DNA from: JBEIUO01 sp964549785
GTDB lineage: Bacteria; Planctomycetota; Phycisphaerae; Phycisphaerales; UBA1924
Direction of reading: 5' to 3'
DNA length: 18,198 nucleotides
Assembly (NCBI GenBank): GCA_964549785.1
Contig: CAZJXA010000049.1
Location: forward strand, 1-18,198
A program made the position numbers and the translations under genes. The notes below the pieces were generated by a model that saw only the letters and a list, made by a program, of their open reading frames with translations, was not told where the DNA came from and ran no database searches. Below are positions 6,311 through 13,411 of the stretch, in pieces. Position 1 is the stretch's first letter; the number at the start of each line of letters is the position of its first letter.

Positions 6311-7102
6311 ATGAACGTCACCGAAATGTTGTCCAAGTTGGCGGAAGCGGGCGTCAAGGGTTCGCGATCGATCGCCAAAAAGGGTGGAGAAATCGCCCGC
6401 GGAGTTCCGCCCGCCTCGGAAATCCTCGACCAAATCAAGGCCAAGGTCAAAATTGACCACAACGCGGCGATGGATCTCTGGGCGTCGGGCCGGCGCGACG
6501 CCCGCGTGCTCGCGACCATGATCGCCGATGCCCGCAAAATTACCGTTCGGCACATCGACGACTGGCGAAAGGATCTCACCGACCGGGTGGTCGCTTCCTC
6601 CTTGGGCGAACTCGCGGCCAGGGGCACGCTCCCGCTCGCCGACATCGCGCGCTGGTGCGACGACCCTGATGAATGGACCAGCGTCATCGGCTGGTCGGCC
6701 GTGGTGAACCGGGCCGCCGACCCGCGCGTTTCCGACGAATTCTTGCGGGGGCGGTTGAACCAGATCCGGCTGCGGGCGGGCGCCGGGGAAGACTCGGTCA
6801 GCGCCGTCATGGCCGATGCGCTCTCCGTGATTGGTCAGCGCCCGTCATTGCTGCCGGATGCGATTGCCACCGCGGACGCGATCATTGATCGGTGGGAAAA
6901 GGAAGCGGCCGTGCGAAAACGGCCCCGGGCGGCCAAGAAGATCGCGACGAAGGCGCGGAAGGTTGGTCCGGAACCGAAGGCGAAACCGGCGGTCAAGAAG
7001 CGCGGCAAAGTGGTCGCGAAGAAGCCCCGGGTGACGGCGTCAACCACCAGCCGTCGGGGCGTGACAACGCGGAAGAAGACGGGCGGCCGCAAGAAGGCCT
7101 GA
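6311..7102 (+). CDS. AlkD-like DNA alkylation repair (HEAT-repeat) protein with lysine-rich tail
   Basis: The start is ATG 6311, giving 263 residues. Residues 1-195 are alpha-helical and follow the pattern of the AlkD/COG4912 DNA alkylation repair family: 'AMDLWASGRRDARVLATMIA', then 'ITVRHIDDWRKDLTDR', 'ARWCDDPDEWTSVIGWSAV' and 'DALSVIGQRPSLLPDAI', matching 'LW.S...E.R.LA....dp..~t..~~d.W..d~d.wd' and 'W.LR.IGkr...l'. AlkD folds as a HEAT-repeat arc that holds DNA and removes cationic alkylated bases. The usual 'KKAVNWALRxIGKR' motif is degraded here (SAVMADALSVIGQR), so catalysis is doubtful. Residues 196-263 are a Lys/Arg/Ala/Pro-rich, probably disordered tail resembling histone H1 or AlgP and likely bind nucleic acid without sequence specificity. 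The gene stands alone and faces the protease gene convergently. Confidence 0.72.
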   Translation: MNVTEMLSKLAEAGVKGSRSIAKKGGEIARGVPPASEILDQIKAKVKIDHNAAMDLWASGRRDARVLATMIADARKITVRHIDDWRKDLTDRVVASSLGELAARGTLPLADIARWCDDPDEWTSVIGWSAVVNRAADPRVSDEFLRGRLNQIRLRAGAGEDSVSAVMADALSVIGQRPSLLPDAIATADAIIDRWEKEAAVRKRPRAAKKIATKARKVGPEPKAKPAVKKRGKVVAKKPRVTASTTSRRGVTTRKKTGGRKKA

Positions 7103-7176
7103 GGCCTCCGTCCGCTTGAAGGGTGCAAGTTCGCCCCCCTTTCCGCCGCGTGCCCATCACCTTTCCTCGTCGGCCG

Positions 7177-10100
7177 TCAGCAACCACCGTTCTCCCAGCC
7201 CGCAAAGAAGACCACGATGTCGTCGCTGTCGGTGTCGCCGTCCACATCCGCGTCGGCGCAGCCACCGCCGTTTTCCCAGTCGGCGAAGAACGCCACCACG
7301 TCGTCGGAATCAAAGTCTCCGTCGCCGTCAAAGTCGCCGGGGCAGCCGCCCACGGACCACGCACACGTCGGCCCATCGGCCTCGAACGCGCCGGCATCAC
7401 ATCCGGCGGACCCGTCACCGTTCCCGTCGACCGGACGCGGATTTCCGCGTTGGTCGGCGGTAAGCGAGCATGCGGGGTCGCCCGCATCGATCGCCGGGCT
7501 GCCGGACGCGATGGCCAGGGTGCGGGTGGGCCCCCCGTTCTGGGTGAGCGAAGAGAGCATCGGATCGACGCCAACCTGGTCGGTAACGCCCAAACCGCTG
7601 GAACCGGCGGGGTTCTCAACAAGGTTGAAGCCGTTAGAGGTGATTGTGCCGCTGATATCCACACCGGTTGCGGCGTCGGCGACGATCGAAGAACCCAGCG
7701 CGAGCGATGCGGAACCATTGATGCCGATGTTGGAACCGGCGTTCTCGGCGATCGTGGAAAACCCGATCGACGCCGATCCCGATTGGATGAACACCGCGTG
7801 GGCCGGGCCGGAGTTTCCGGTGACGGTGGAATTGCTGACGATGAGCGTGCCGGCCGAATGCACCCCGCTCCCGCGATCCGCCGTGTTCAGCGCGATCGTC
7901 GAATCGATGAGTGAAAGCGAGCCGAACGACTCGATACCTCCGCCATCGGTCGCCGCGACACATTCGATGATCTCGCACCGCCGCACCGTCGCTACGGAGC
8001 CCGCCTCGGTACGGAGCCCGCCGCCCGAGGCCGCGGTTCCGTTGCGCAGCGTCAGGTCGCGGAACTCGACCACGAGGGACGCAAGCACATGAACCACCCG
8101 ATCGAGGTCGGCGGCGTCGACGACCGTTCCGGCAGCCCCTGCGCCGCTGAGCGTGAGCGAACGATCAACGACGAGCGATTCGCTGTAGATGCCGTCCGCG
8201 ATGATCACGAGGCCGCCGGGTACGAGGCGGTGGATGGCGGTCTGAATGTTGCGGAGCGAGGTTGCGGGAGCGAGCCCGTCATTGCTGTCGTCGCCGGCCG
8301 CTGAAACGTAGAGGATCGCGGCCAAACCGACGACGTCGAAGGAAGCGGACGATGCCGCTCCGATGGAGCAGGACATCGCGATGGCGGACGCGAACTGTGA
8401 CGAACCGACGTTGGCAAGGATGACGGATTCACTGCCGCTGAGCGCGTTCGGCGCGACGGAGATGGTTGCTTGGGCAAACGCCGACGAGGTGACCGCGATC
8501 GTCGCCCCTTGATTCCCGGCGGGTGACGCCAGCGTGACGATGACGCTCACGGAACTGCCCTGCGTGTACGGCGAAGAACCCGAGAGCACGACCGATGCGA
8601 TCGCCGGGGCCGGCTCGACTTCAACAACGGTGCTGACGCACGCGGAGAGGCCGCAGGCGTTCTCCCACGCCGCGAAGTAGGTGGTTGCACCGCTGGGAGA
8701 TTCGATGGTCAGCGGGTTGCCACTTCCGATCGAGGCACCGCCGCACACGCCAGAATACCAGCGGAGCGTGTCCCCGCCGCCGCCCGCAGCGGAAAGGGAA
8801 ATCGTGCCGGCGTCGTCGGCGCAGAAGCCCGAGCGATCCGCGGACACCGAGACGGGCGCTTCTGGGGCGGTCGAGACGGTCACGGTGACGCTCGCGCACG
8901 CGGACTGCCCGCACCCGGATTCCCAGCGCGCAAAGTAGGTGGAGGTGGCTTCGGGCGAGGCGATCACAAGCCCATCGCCCACGCCAATCTCGGATCCGCC
9001 GCANNNNNNNNNNNNNNNNNNNNNNNNNNNNNNNNNNNNNNNNNNNNNNNNNNNNNNNNNNNNNNNNNNNNNNNNNNNNNNNNNNNNNNNNNNNNNNNNN
9101 NNNGCCGAAAGCGTGATCGTCCCGGAATCATCCGGGCAGAAGGTGTCGCGGCTGCTGCCCGCCGATACCGGAGCGGTCGGAGAAGTGGCCACCGTCACTG
9201 TCACGCTCGCGCACGCGGACTGCCCGCACCCGGATTCCCAGCGCGCAAAGTACGTGGAGGTGACTTCGGGCGAGGCGATCACAAGCCCATCGCCCACGCC
9301 AATCTCGGATCCGCCGCACGAGCCGGTGAACCAGCGGAGCGTTTCGCCGGAGCCCCCGCTCGCCGAAAGCGTGATCGTCCCGGAATCATCCGGGCAGAAG
9401 GTGTCGCGGCTGCTGCTCGCGGCCGTCGGAGCCTCCGCCCCGCCCGACCTCAGACCGGAATCGCCGGTCGAGAACGCCGAAGCGCCGCAGGTTCCGAGGG
9501 CCTTGACGAAGTAGAAGTACGTCGTGCCCGCCGCCGCGGTGGTGTCCGCAAAGAAGGTGCCCGCGGTCGTGGTCAACACGTCGGCTCCCGCCGTTGCGTT
9601 GGTTTCGTTCCTGTACACCTCGTATGAGGTCGCGCCGGCCGCAGCCGTCCACGATACATCCACCTGCGAGCAGGAAATGCCATCACTCGCCGACACGCCC
9701 GACGGCGCCGCCGGGGACGACCCACGGTTGCCGAGATCGCTTAACCCGAACGCGCCGGTGCCGCACCCGTTCACCGCCCGCACCCAATAGAAGTATCCTG
9801 TTCCCGCCACTGCCGTCACGTCCACGTACGGACTCGCTGAATCGGTGGCGATCTGCGTGGCCGCGCCCGAATCGTCTGTCACGCTGCGCCAGACGAGATA
9901 ACTTGTGGCTCCGACCGAGGCGTTCCAAGAAACGGTGACCGAGTCACACGACGTCCCGTCGCTCGCGGCCACCGCCGTGGGTGGCACCGCCGTCGCGGCA
10001 CGCGTTCCCGGCTCGCCAGCGGAATACGCGCCGTCGCCGCACGACGGGTTCTCGCCCCGAACAAAGTAGAAGTACGTCACCCCGGGCGTTCCGAGCGAAT

Positions 10101-12528
10101 CGGAAAGCGTCGTCGCGCCCGTGGTGCCCACCAACGTCGCGCTCGCCGCATCGTTCACGGTGTTCCTCACGACGCGGTAGACCGTTGCCCCGCCCACCGC
10201 GGTCCAGGACAGGGAAACCTCGTTGCACGACGTGCTGTCGGAGGCGCTGAACCCCCCCGGAGCGTTTGAAACGCCGCCGCGAAAGCCGGTGTCCGCAACG
10301 CTGAAATTGCTCGAGGCGCACGCGCTGCGTGCCTTGACGAAGTAATAAAACGTGGTGCCAGCGGCCGCCGTCAGATCGTCGAAGGAAGTTCCCGCGACGA
10401 TCCCGATCGACGACGCCACCGCGCCCACCGGCCCGCTGCCGCGGAAGACCTCGTAATCCACAGCTCCGCCCACAGCAGACCACGCCAGACTCACGCGGTC
10501 GCAGAGAGTTCCGTCAGACGCCGTAAGCCCCGTGGGCACGGCGATGGTCGGACACGTGATCGTAAAATTCGTGTTGGAGATGTCGAAGTAGTAGTTTCCG
10601 ACGGCCTTGATCTTGATGCGCGCACTGGTCACGGTGACGCCCGGCAGGGTGATCCCCTGCGAGCCGTCATTGGGCGTCGCGGCGGCCAGGACCGTCGGGA
10701 ACGTCGCCCCGCCGTCGGTGGAAAGCAGGATGTCCACCAAGGCCGTGCTCACGGGCGCTACGTTCGTGCTCGCCACGTCCCATGTGACCGTCTGTGCGCC
10801 CGACCACGAAACATTTGTATTGGGGCTGGTCACGCGGAACGGGCCGGCCGCGGTCGAGACCGTCAGGATCGCGGTGTCGGCGTTCACACCTCCGCCCCCG
10901 GAGCGGTTGTCGCGCACCGTGAAGCGAAGGTCCATCGTTCGGGCCGCGCCCGGGTAACGCTCGCCCGCCGAAAGCGAACCGTCAAGCACGTCCGTCAAAC
11001 GGGGGAACGTGCGGATTGGCGAAGCAACCGCCGGGAAACTTCGGAAGATCGGGCTGGTCCCGTTGTCGGCGGCCACCATCGCGGCCAGCGTCTGGGCAAC
11101 GCCCAGGTCGATCTGCTCCCACAAATAGGTGAGGGAATCACCGTTCCCGTCGGTCGAAACCCCGGTCATCTCAAAGGCTGTTCCTTGCGGGACAGTCTTG
11201 TTGAGGCCGGCGTCCGCCGTTGGGATGAGGTTGCCCGTCGCGGATTCGGTGTCGCACGTCCGGCTCGTCGCGTGCCCGAGAATCTGATCGTAATTCCTGG
11301 TGTGAAAGTACGGGCTGGATTGCGACACGACGTTGTCGGCCCCGCAGATGCCGGCGTAACTCATGATCGTGCTGCCGCTCCCGGGTTCGAACGCGGTGCC
11401 GCTCGAGCGATTCTCGATGCACGGGCTGGTGTTGCTGTTGAAACTGTGGGTGGCGCTGAACTGGTGCCCCATCTCGTGGCAGACATAACCCACCCAGAAG
11501 AAGTCGCCCGTCGGCGAGTTGATAGCCGTGGCCCCGCGGGCCTTGTTGCCGCTGCTGCACACCACCGCCAGTTGAGCGACGCCCCCTTGGTTTGCCCGCC
11601 CAACAACATGCCCGATGTCGTAGCCGCCGCTGCCGATCACCGCGTCGCAGTTGCTCTGGTTCTCCTCCAGCATCGTCAGCACGCTGGCGTTGGTGTACGG
11701 GTCCGTGGCGGCGTTCGTGTACACCAGGTTGCTGTTGTTCGGCACCAGCGTGAAGCGGATCGCGCACTCGTTCTCAAAGACCTGCGTCACCCGGTTGACC
11801 CCCGTGACGATCGCGGCCTGCCCGAGCGCGACGGTGCCCCCATGGAACGCCGTGAACTCCCCCGTCCCCGCCATCGCCAATTGAAACGTGCGGAGCGTCG
11901 TGCCGCTGGTGCGTTCCCCATACTCACCCCCGAAACCGTCGGGGTTCTGCCCGCTGAGGTTCGCCGCCTCCTCGGTGTAGCACCGGTAATTTCCCGGAAC
12001 GCGGCCCAAGTCTTGAATGTAATAACTCGCGTAGTAGACGGTGTCGGCCTTGCTGAACGGATCGATGTAGTACGAGCCGTTGGGCCCCAGCACGCTCGCG
12101 TGAAAACCTTGGGGCGTGAGGTCCAGCCGGATGTTCGCCGACGGATCATCCAACCCTTGCCCGCGATACGTGCGGATCTCGGGAAACTGAACCGCGAGCG
12201 CGGGCGCCATTACCGGCGCTTCGACAATGGCGAAGAACGCAAACCCTCCATCCGGGCGCGGGATCGCGATCTCGACCGGCACCGGCTGTGGCCCATCCTC
12301 CGCCAAAACCTCCATCGGCGCAACGGCCAGGACCGCCTTCAAACGTTCCAGATCCGACAAACGCCATGCCGCAAACTTCGTGGGTCGTACCCAGGCTTCC
12401 GCGCCGACCACCTCTGGCGGCATCTCGGGAAGAGCCGTCCAAGCCTGCTGGTCGGCCTGAGCCACGCACGCCGAGGCCGCTAAAAAACCAAGTGCCGAAC
12501 ACACGCGTCCGAAGAGCCGTCGAGCCAT
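7177..12528 (-). CDS. Secreted reprolysin-like metallopeptidase with FN3, Ig-like, beta-helix and dockerin-like domains
   Basis: The start chosen at 12528 gives a signal peptide (MARR, hydrophobic core, probable cleavage after 'VAQA') and about 1,783 residues; an in-frame ATG at 12597 would add 23 residues and bury the signal. 'HEMGHQFSATH' (residues 351-361) matches the metzincin zinc motif HExxHxxGxxH except that Ser replaces Gly. 'IMSYAG' with Met near residue 389 supplies the Met-turn. Next come a PKD/REJ-like part, four FN3-like repeats (about 10545-9445, each with 'SDG..C..V..sW'), three Ig-like repeats (9445-8610), a parallel beta-helix with a choice-of-anchor-Q type end ('GSPAIDAGDPACS'), and two dockerin-like calcium repeats in the last 55 residues. 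It is probably an extracellular or surface enzyme acting on protein or matrix. A run of 100 N (9004-9103) interrupts the Ig-like repeats without breaking the frame. Confidence 0.85.
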   Translation of the reverse strand: MARRLFGRVCSALGFLAASACVAQADQQAWTALPEMPPEVVGAEAWVRPTKFAAWRLSDLERLKAVLAVAPMEVLAEDGPQPVPVEIAIPRPDGGFAFFAIVEAPVMAPALAVQFPEIRTYRGQGLDDPSANIRLDLTPQGFHASVLGPNGSYYIDPFSKADTVYYASYYIQDLGRVPGNYRCYTEEAANLSGQNPDGFGGEYGERTSGTTLRTFQLAMAGTGEFTAFHGGTVALGQAAIVTGVNRVTQVFENECAIRFTLVPNNSNLVYTNAATDPYTNASVLTMLEENQSNCDAVIGSGGYDIGHVVGRANQGGVAQLAVVCSSGNKARGATAINSPTGDFFWVGYVCHEMGHQFSATHSFNSNTSPCIENRSSGTAFEPGSGSTIMSYAGICGADNVVSQSSPYFHTRNYDQILGHATSRTCDTESATGNLIPTADAGLNKTVPQGTAFEMTGVSTDGNGDSLTYLWEQIDLGVAQTLAAMVAADNGTSPIFRSFPAVASPIRTFPRLTDVLDGSLSAGERYPGAARTMDLRFTVRDNRSGGGGVNADTAILTVSTAAGPFRVTSPNTNVSWSGAQTVTWDVASTNVAPVSTALVDILLSTDGGATFPTVLAAATPNDGSQGITLPGVTVTSARIKIKAVGNYYFDISNTNFTITCPTIAVPTGLTASDGTLCDRVSLAWSAVGGAVDYEVFRGSGPVGAVASSIGIVAGTSFDDLTAAAGTTFYYFVKARSACASSNFSVADTGFRGGVSNAPGGFSASDSTSCNEVSLSWTAVGGATVYRVVRNTVNDAASATLVGTTGATTLSDSLGTPGVTYFYFVRGENPSCGDGAYSAGEPGTRAATAVPPTAVAASDGTSCDSVTVSWNASVGATSYLVWRSVTDDSGAATQIATDSASPYVDVTAVAGTGYFYWVRAVNGCGTGAFGLSDLGNRGSSPAAPSGVSASDGISCSQVDVSWTAAAGATSYEVYRNETNATAGADVLTTTAGTFFADTTAAAGTTYFYFVKALGTCGASAFSTGDSGLRSGGAEAPTAASSSRDTFCPDDSGTITLSASGGSGETLRWFTGSCGGSEIGVGDGLVIASPEVTSTYFARWESGCGQSACASVTVTVATSPTAPVSAGSSRDTFCPDDSGTITLSXXXXXXXXXXXXXXXXXXXXXXXXXXXXXXXXXXCGGSEIGVGDGLVIASPEATSTYFARWESGCGQSACASVTVTVSTAPEAPVSVSADRSGFCADDAGTISLSAAGGGGDTLRWYSGVCGGASIGSGNPLTIESPSGATTYFAAWENACGLSACVSTVVEVEPAPAIASVVLSGSSPYTQGSSVSVIVTLASPAGNQGATIAVTSSAFAQATISVAPNALSGSESVILANVGSSQFASAIAMSCSIGAASSASFDVVGLAAILYVSAAGDDSNDGLAPATSLRNIQTAIHRLVPGGLVIIADGIYSESLVVDRSLTLSGAGAAGTVVDAADLDRVVHVLASLVVEFRDLTLRNGTAASGGGLRTEAGSVATVRRCEIIECVAATDGGGIESFGSLSLIDSTIALNTADRGSGVHSAGTLIVSNSTVTGNSGPAHAVFIQSGSASIGFSTIAENAGSNIGINGSASLALGSSIVADAATGVDISGTITSNGFNLVENPAGSSGLGVTDQVGVDPMLSSLTQNGGPTRTLAIASGSPAIDAGDPACSLTADQRGNPRPVDGNGDGSAGCDAGAFEADGPTCAWSVGGCPGDFDGDGDFDSDDVVAFFADWENGGGCADADVDGDTDSDDIVVFFAGWENGGC
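7180..7344 (-). other. Tandem dockerin-like / EF-hand-like calcium-binding tail
   Basis: The last 55 residues of the protease contain two near-copies: 'DFDGDGDFDSDDVVAFFADW' plus ENGG, and 'DVDGDTDSDDIVVFFAGW' plus ENGG, with Cys residues before and after. Asp-rich loops of the DxDxDxxxxxxD type bind calcium in dockerins. I recall this exact style of tail (FF..WENGG) from Phycisphaerae secreted proteins, where it probably serves in attachment or sorting. No cohesin gene is in the window. Confidence 0.75.
8889..9416 (-). repeat. 258-bp tandem repeat (Ig-like domain units) containing the assembly gap
   Basis: Positions 9104-9158 are identical to 9362-9416 (offset 258 bp, 86 codons). Positions 8889-9003 nearly repeat 9204-9318, with only two or three differences, at an offset of 315 bp that includes 100 N. 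A third, diverged unit lies at about 8610-8860. In the intact copy, 43 bp separate the segment ending at 9318 from the one starting at 9362. If the damaged unit has the same length, the gap truly holds 43 bp, or 43 plus a multiple of 258. Confidence 0.85.
9004..9103. other. Assembly gap (100 N)
   Basis: Exactly 100 N were placed here, the conventional size for a gap of unknown length. Both flanks stay in the same protease frame, because 100 and the expected 43 bp leave the same remainder on division by three. The gap lies in near-identical tandem repeats, so a repeat-induced assembly break is the likely cause. Confidence 0.97.
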
Positions 12529-12733
12529 TTGGAACCCCAATCTCTGAACGGACACGGCGAAACGAATGGCGCCGCTGGGAAAAACGAACCCTGCCACCGA
12601 ACGGTGGTCATCGAATCATATTGATCGATTCGCACGAATTCTTGGACAAGCCGCAGGCGTTTCATCCCATTTTATTTGTACGAGACCGCCCAACCAGACG
12701 GAAACGGCCCGCATCGGTACTGAACCAAGGGGT
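12529..12733 (-). promoter_or_regulatory. Upstream region of the protease gene
   Basis: This 205-bp spacer lies between the pdeM stop and the protease start and is locally AT-richer than its surroundings. On the minus strand TAAAAT (12674 down to 12669) is a good -10 hexamer, with only a poor -35 (TGGTTG) 16 bp before it. It would leave a leader of about 135 nt. An inverted repeat, CGAATC (12612-12617) and GATTCG (12627-12632), lies downstream and could be an operator. A GGGG about seven bases before the ATG at 12528 is the likely ribosome binding site. Confidence 0.3.
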
Positions 12734-13411
12734 CTACACCAGCCGCGGCTCCAAGGGCATCGAAACTTCTTTGCCGACGATGGGGAAGAACCGACCCCCA
12801 ACGCACGGCCCCCCGCCCGCCGCGAAGGATGTAAAGGCCGGCAAAATACCGACCGATGTCCCAATAAGAAACCCCGGGAGTTTGATGCTCTCAGAGCCCC
12901 GCCGAAAGGTCTTTGCGGGGTGTTCATGCCCGCACCACACGAACGTTTGCTCGATGGTGTGGGGGTGGTGGTGAAACGCGAACGGTCCATCGCGGGTCCC
13001 GGGTTCCATCCTCTCCATCTTCCAAGGTCCGAGTACGCGCGAAAGGCTGCGATCGTGGTTGCCCGGGACGACCAATATCTCCGCCCCGACCGCAGCCCGC
13101 CACGAGGCGACCTCGTCGATCAGGCACTCCGTCACGCCCACGGGCGCGTGCAAAAGATCGCCCAGGATCACGATCGAGAGAGCCTCGGTTCTTTTCGCGG
13201 CGGCCGCGAGCCGTGCCAGCATCTCGCCGTTCACGCCGATCGGTAGCGCCGCACCGAAGGCCCGGAACGTTTCGCATTTACCGAGGTGGAGATCGGCGAC
13301 AAGCAGCATCCGGCGGGCGGGCCAGAAGGCGCACCGCTCGGGCATCAGGACCATTTTTTCCGGTTCAGCCCCTTCAACGGGGATTTCGATTTGGAGGCAT
13401 CCTGGGCCCAT
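12734..13411 (-). CDS. pdeM: Ligase-associated DNA damage response endonuclease PdeM
   Basis: This is a 225-residue calcineurin-type metallophosphoesterase. The metal-binding motifs are in order: 'VADLHLGK' (about residues 38-45), 'GDLLH' (84-88), 'PGNHD' (116-120) and 'GHEHP' (161-165). 'CAFWPARRMLLVADLHLGK' is the characteristic start of the PdeM family (TIGR04123), which is encoded beside a DEXH helicase, an ATP-dependent DNA ligase and an exonuclease. The start at 13411 keeps the N-terminal strand expected of the family and overlaps the helicase gene by 67 bp. Internal ATGs at 13354 and 13345, the latter forming TGATG with the helicase stop, are possible alternatives. The overlap implies cotranscription and coupling with the helicase. 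Confidence 0.88.
   Translation of the reverse strand: MGPGCLQIEIPVEGAEPEKMVLMPERCAFWPARRMLLVADLHLGKCETFRAFGAALPIGVNGEMLARLAAAAKRTEALSIVILGDLLHAPVGVTECLIDEVASWRAAVGAEILVVPGNHDRSLSRVLGPWKMERMEPGTRDGPFAFHHHPHTIEQTFVWCGHEHPAKTFRRGSESIKLPGFLIGTSVGILPAFTSFAAGGGPCVGGRFFPIVGKEVSMPLEPRLV

Noticed and set aside
11185..12483. Plus-strand 432-codon frame opposite the protease gene
   Set aside because: It is antisense to a clear signal peptide and metzincin domain, has no recognisable motif and shows shadow composition rich in Arg, Val and Ala.
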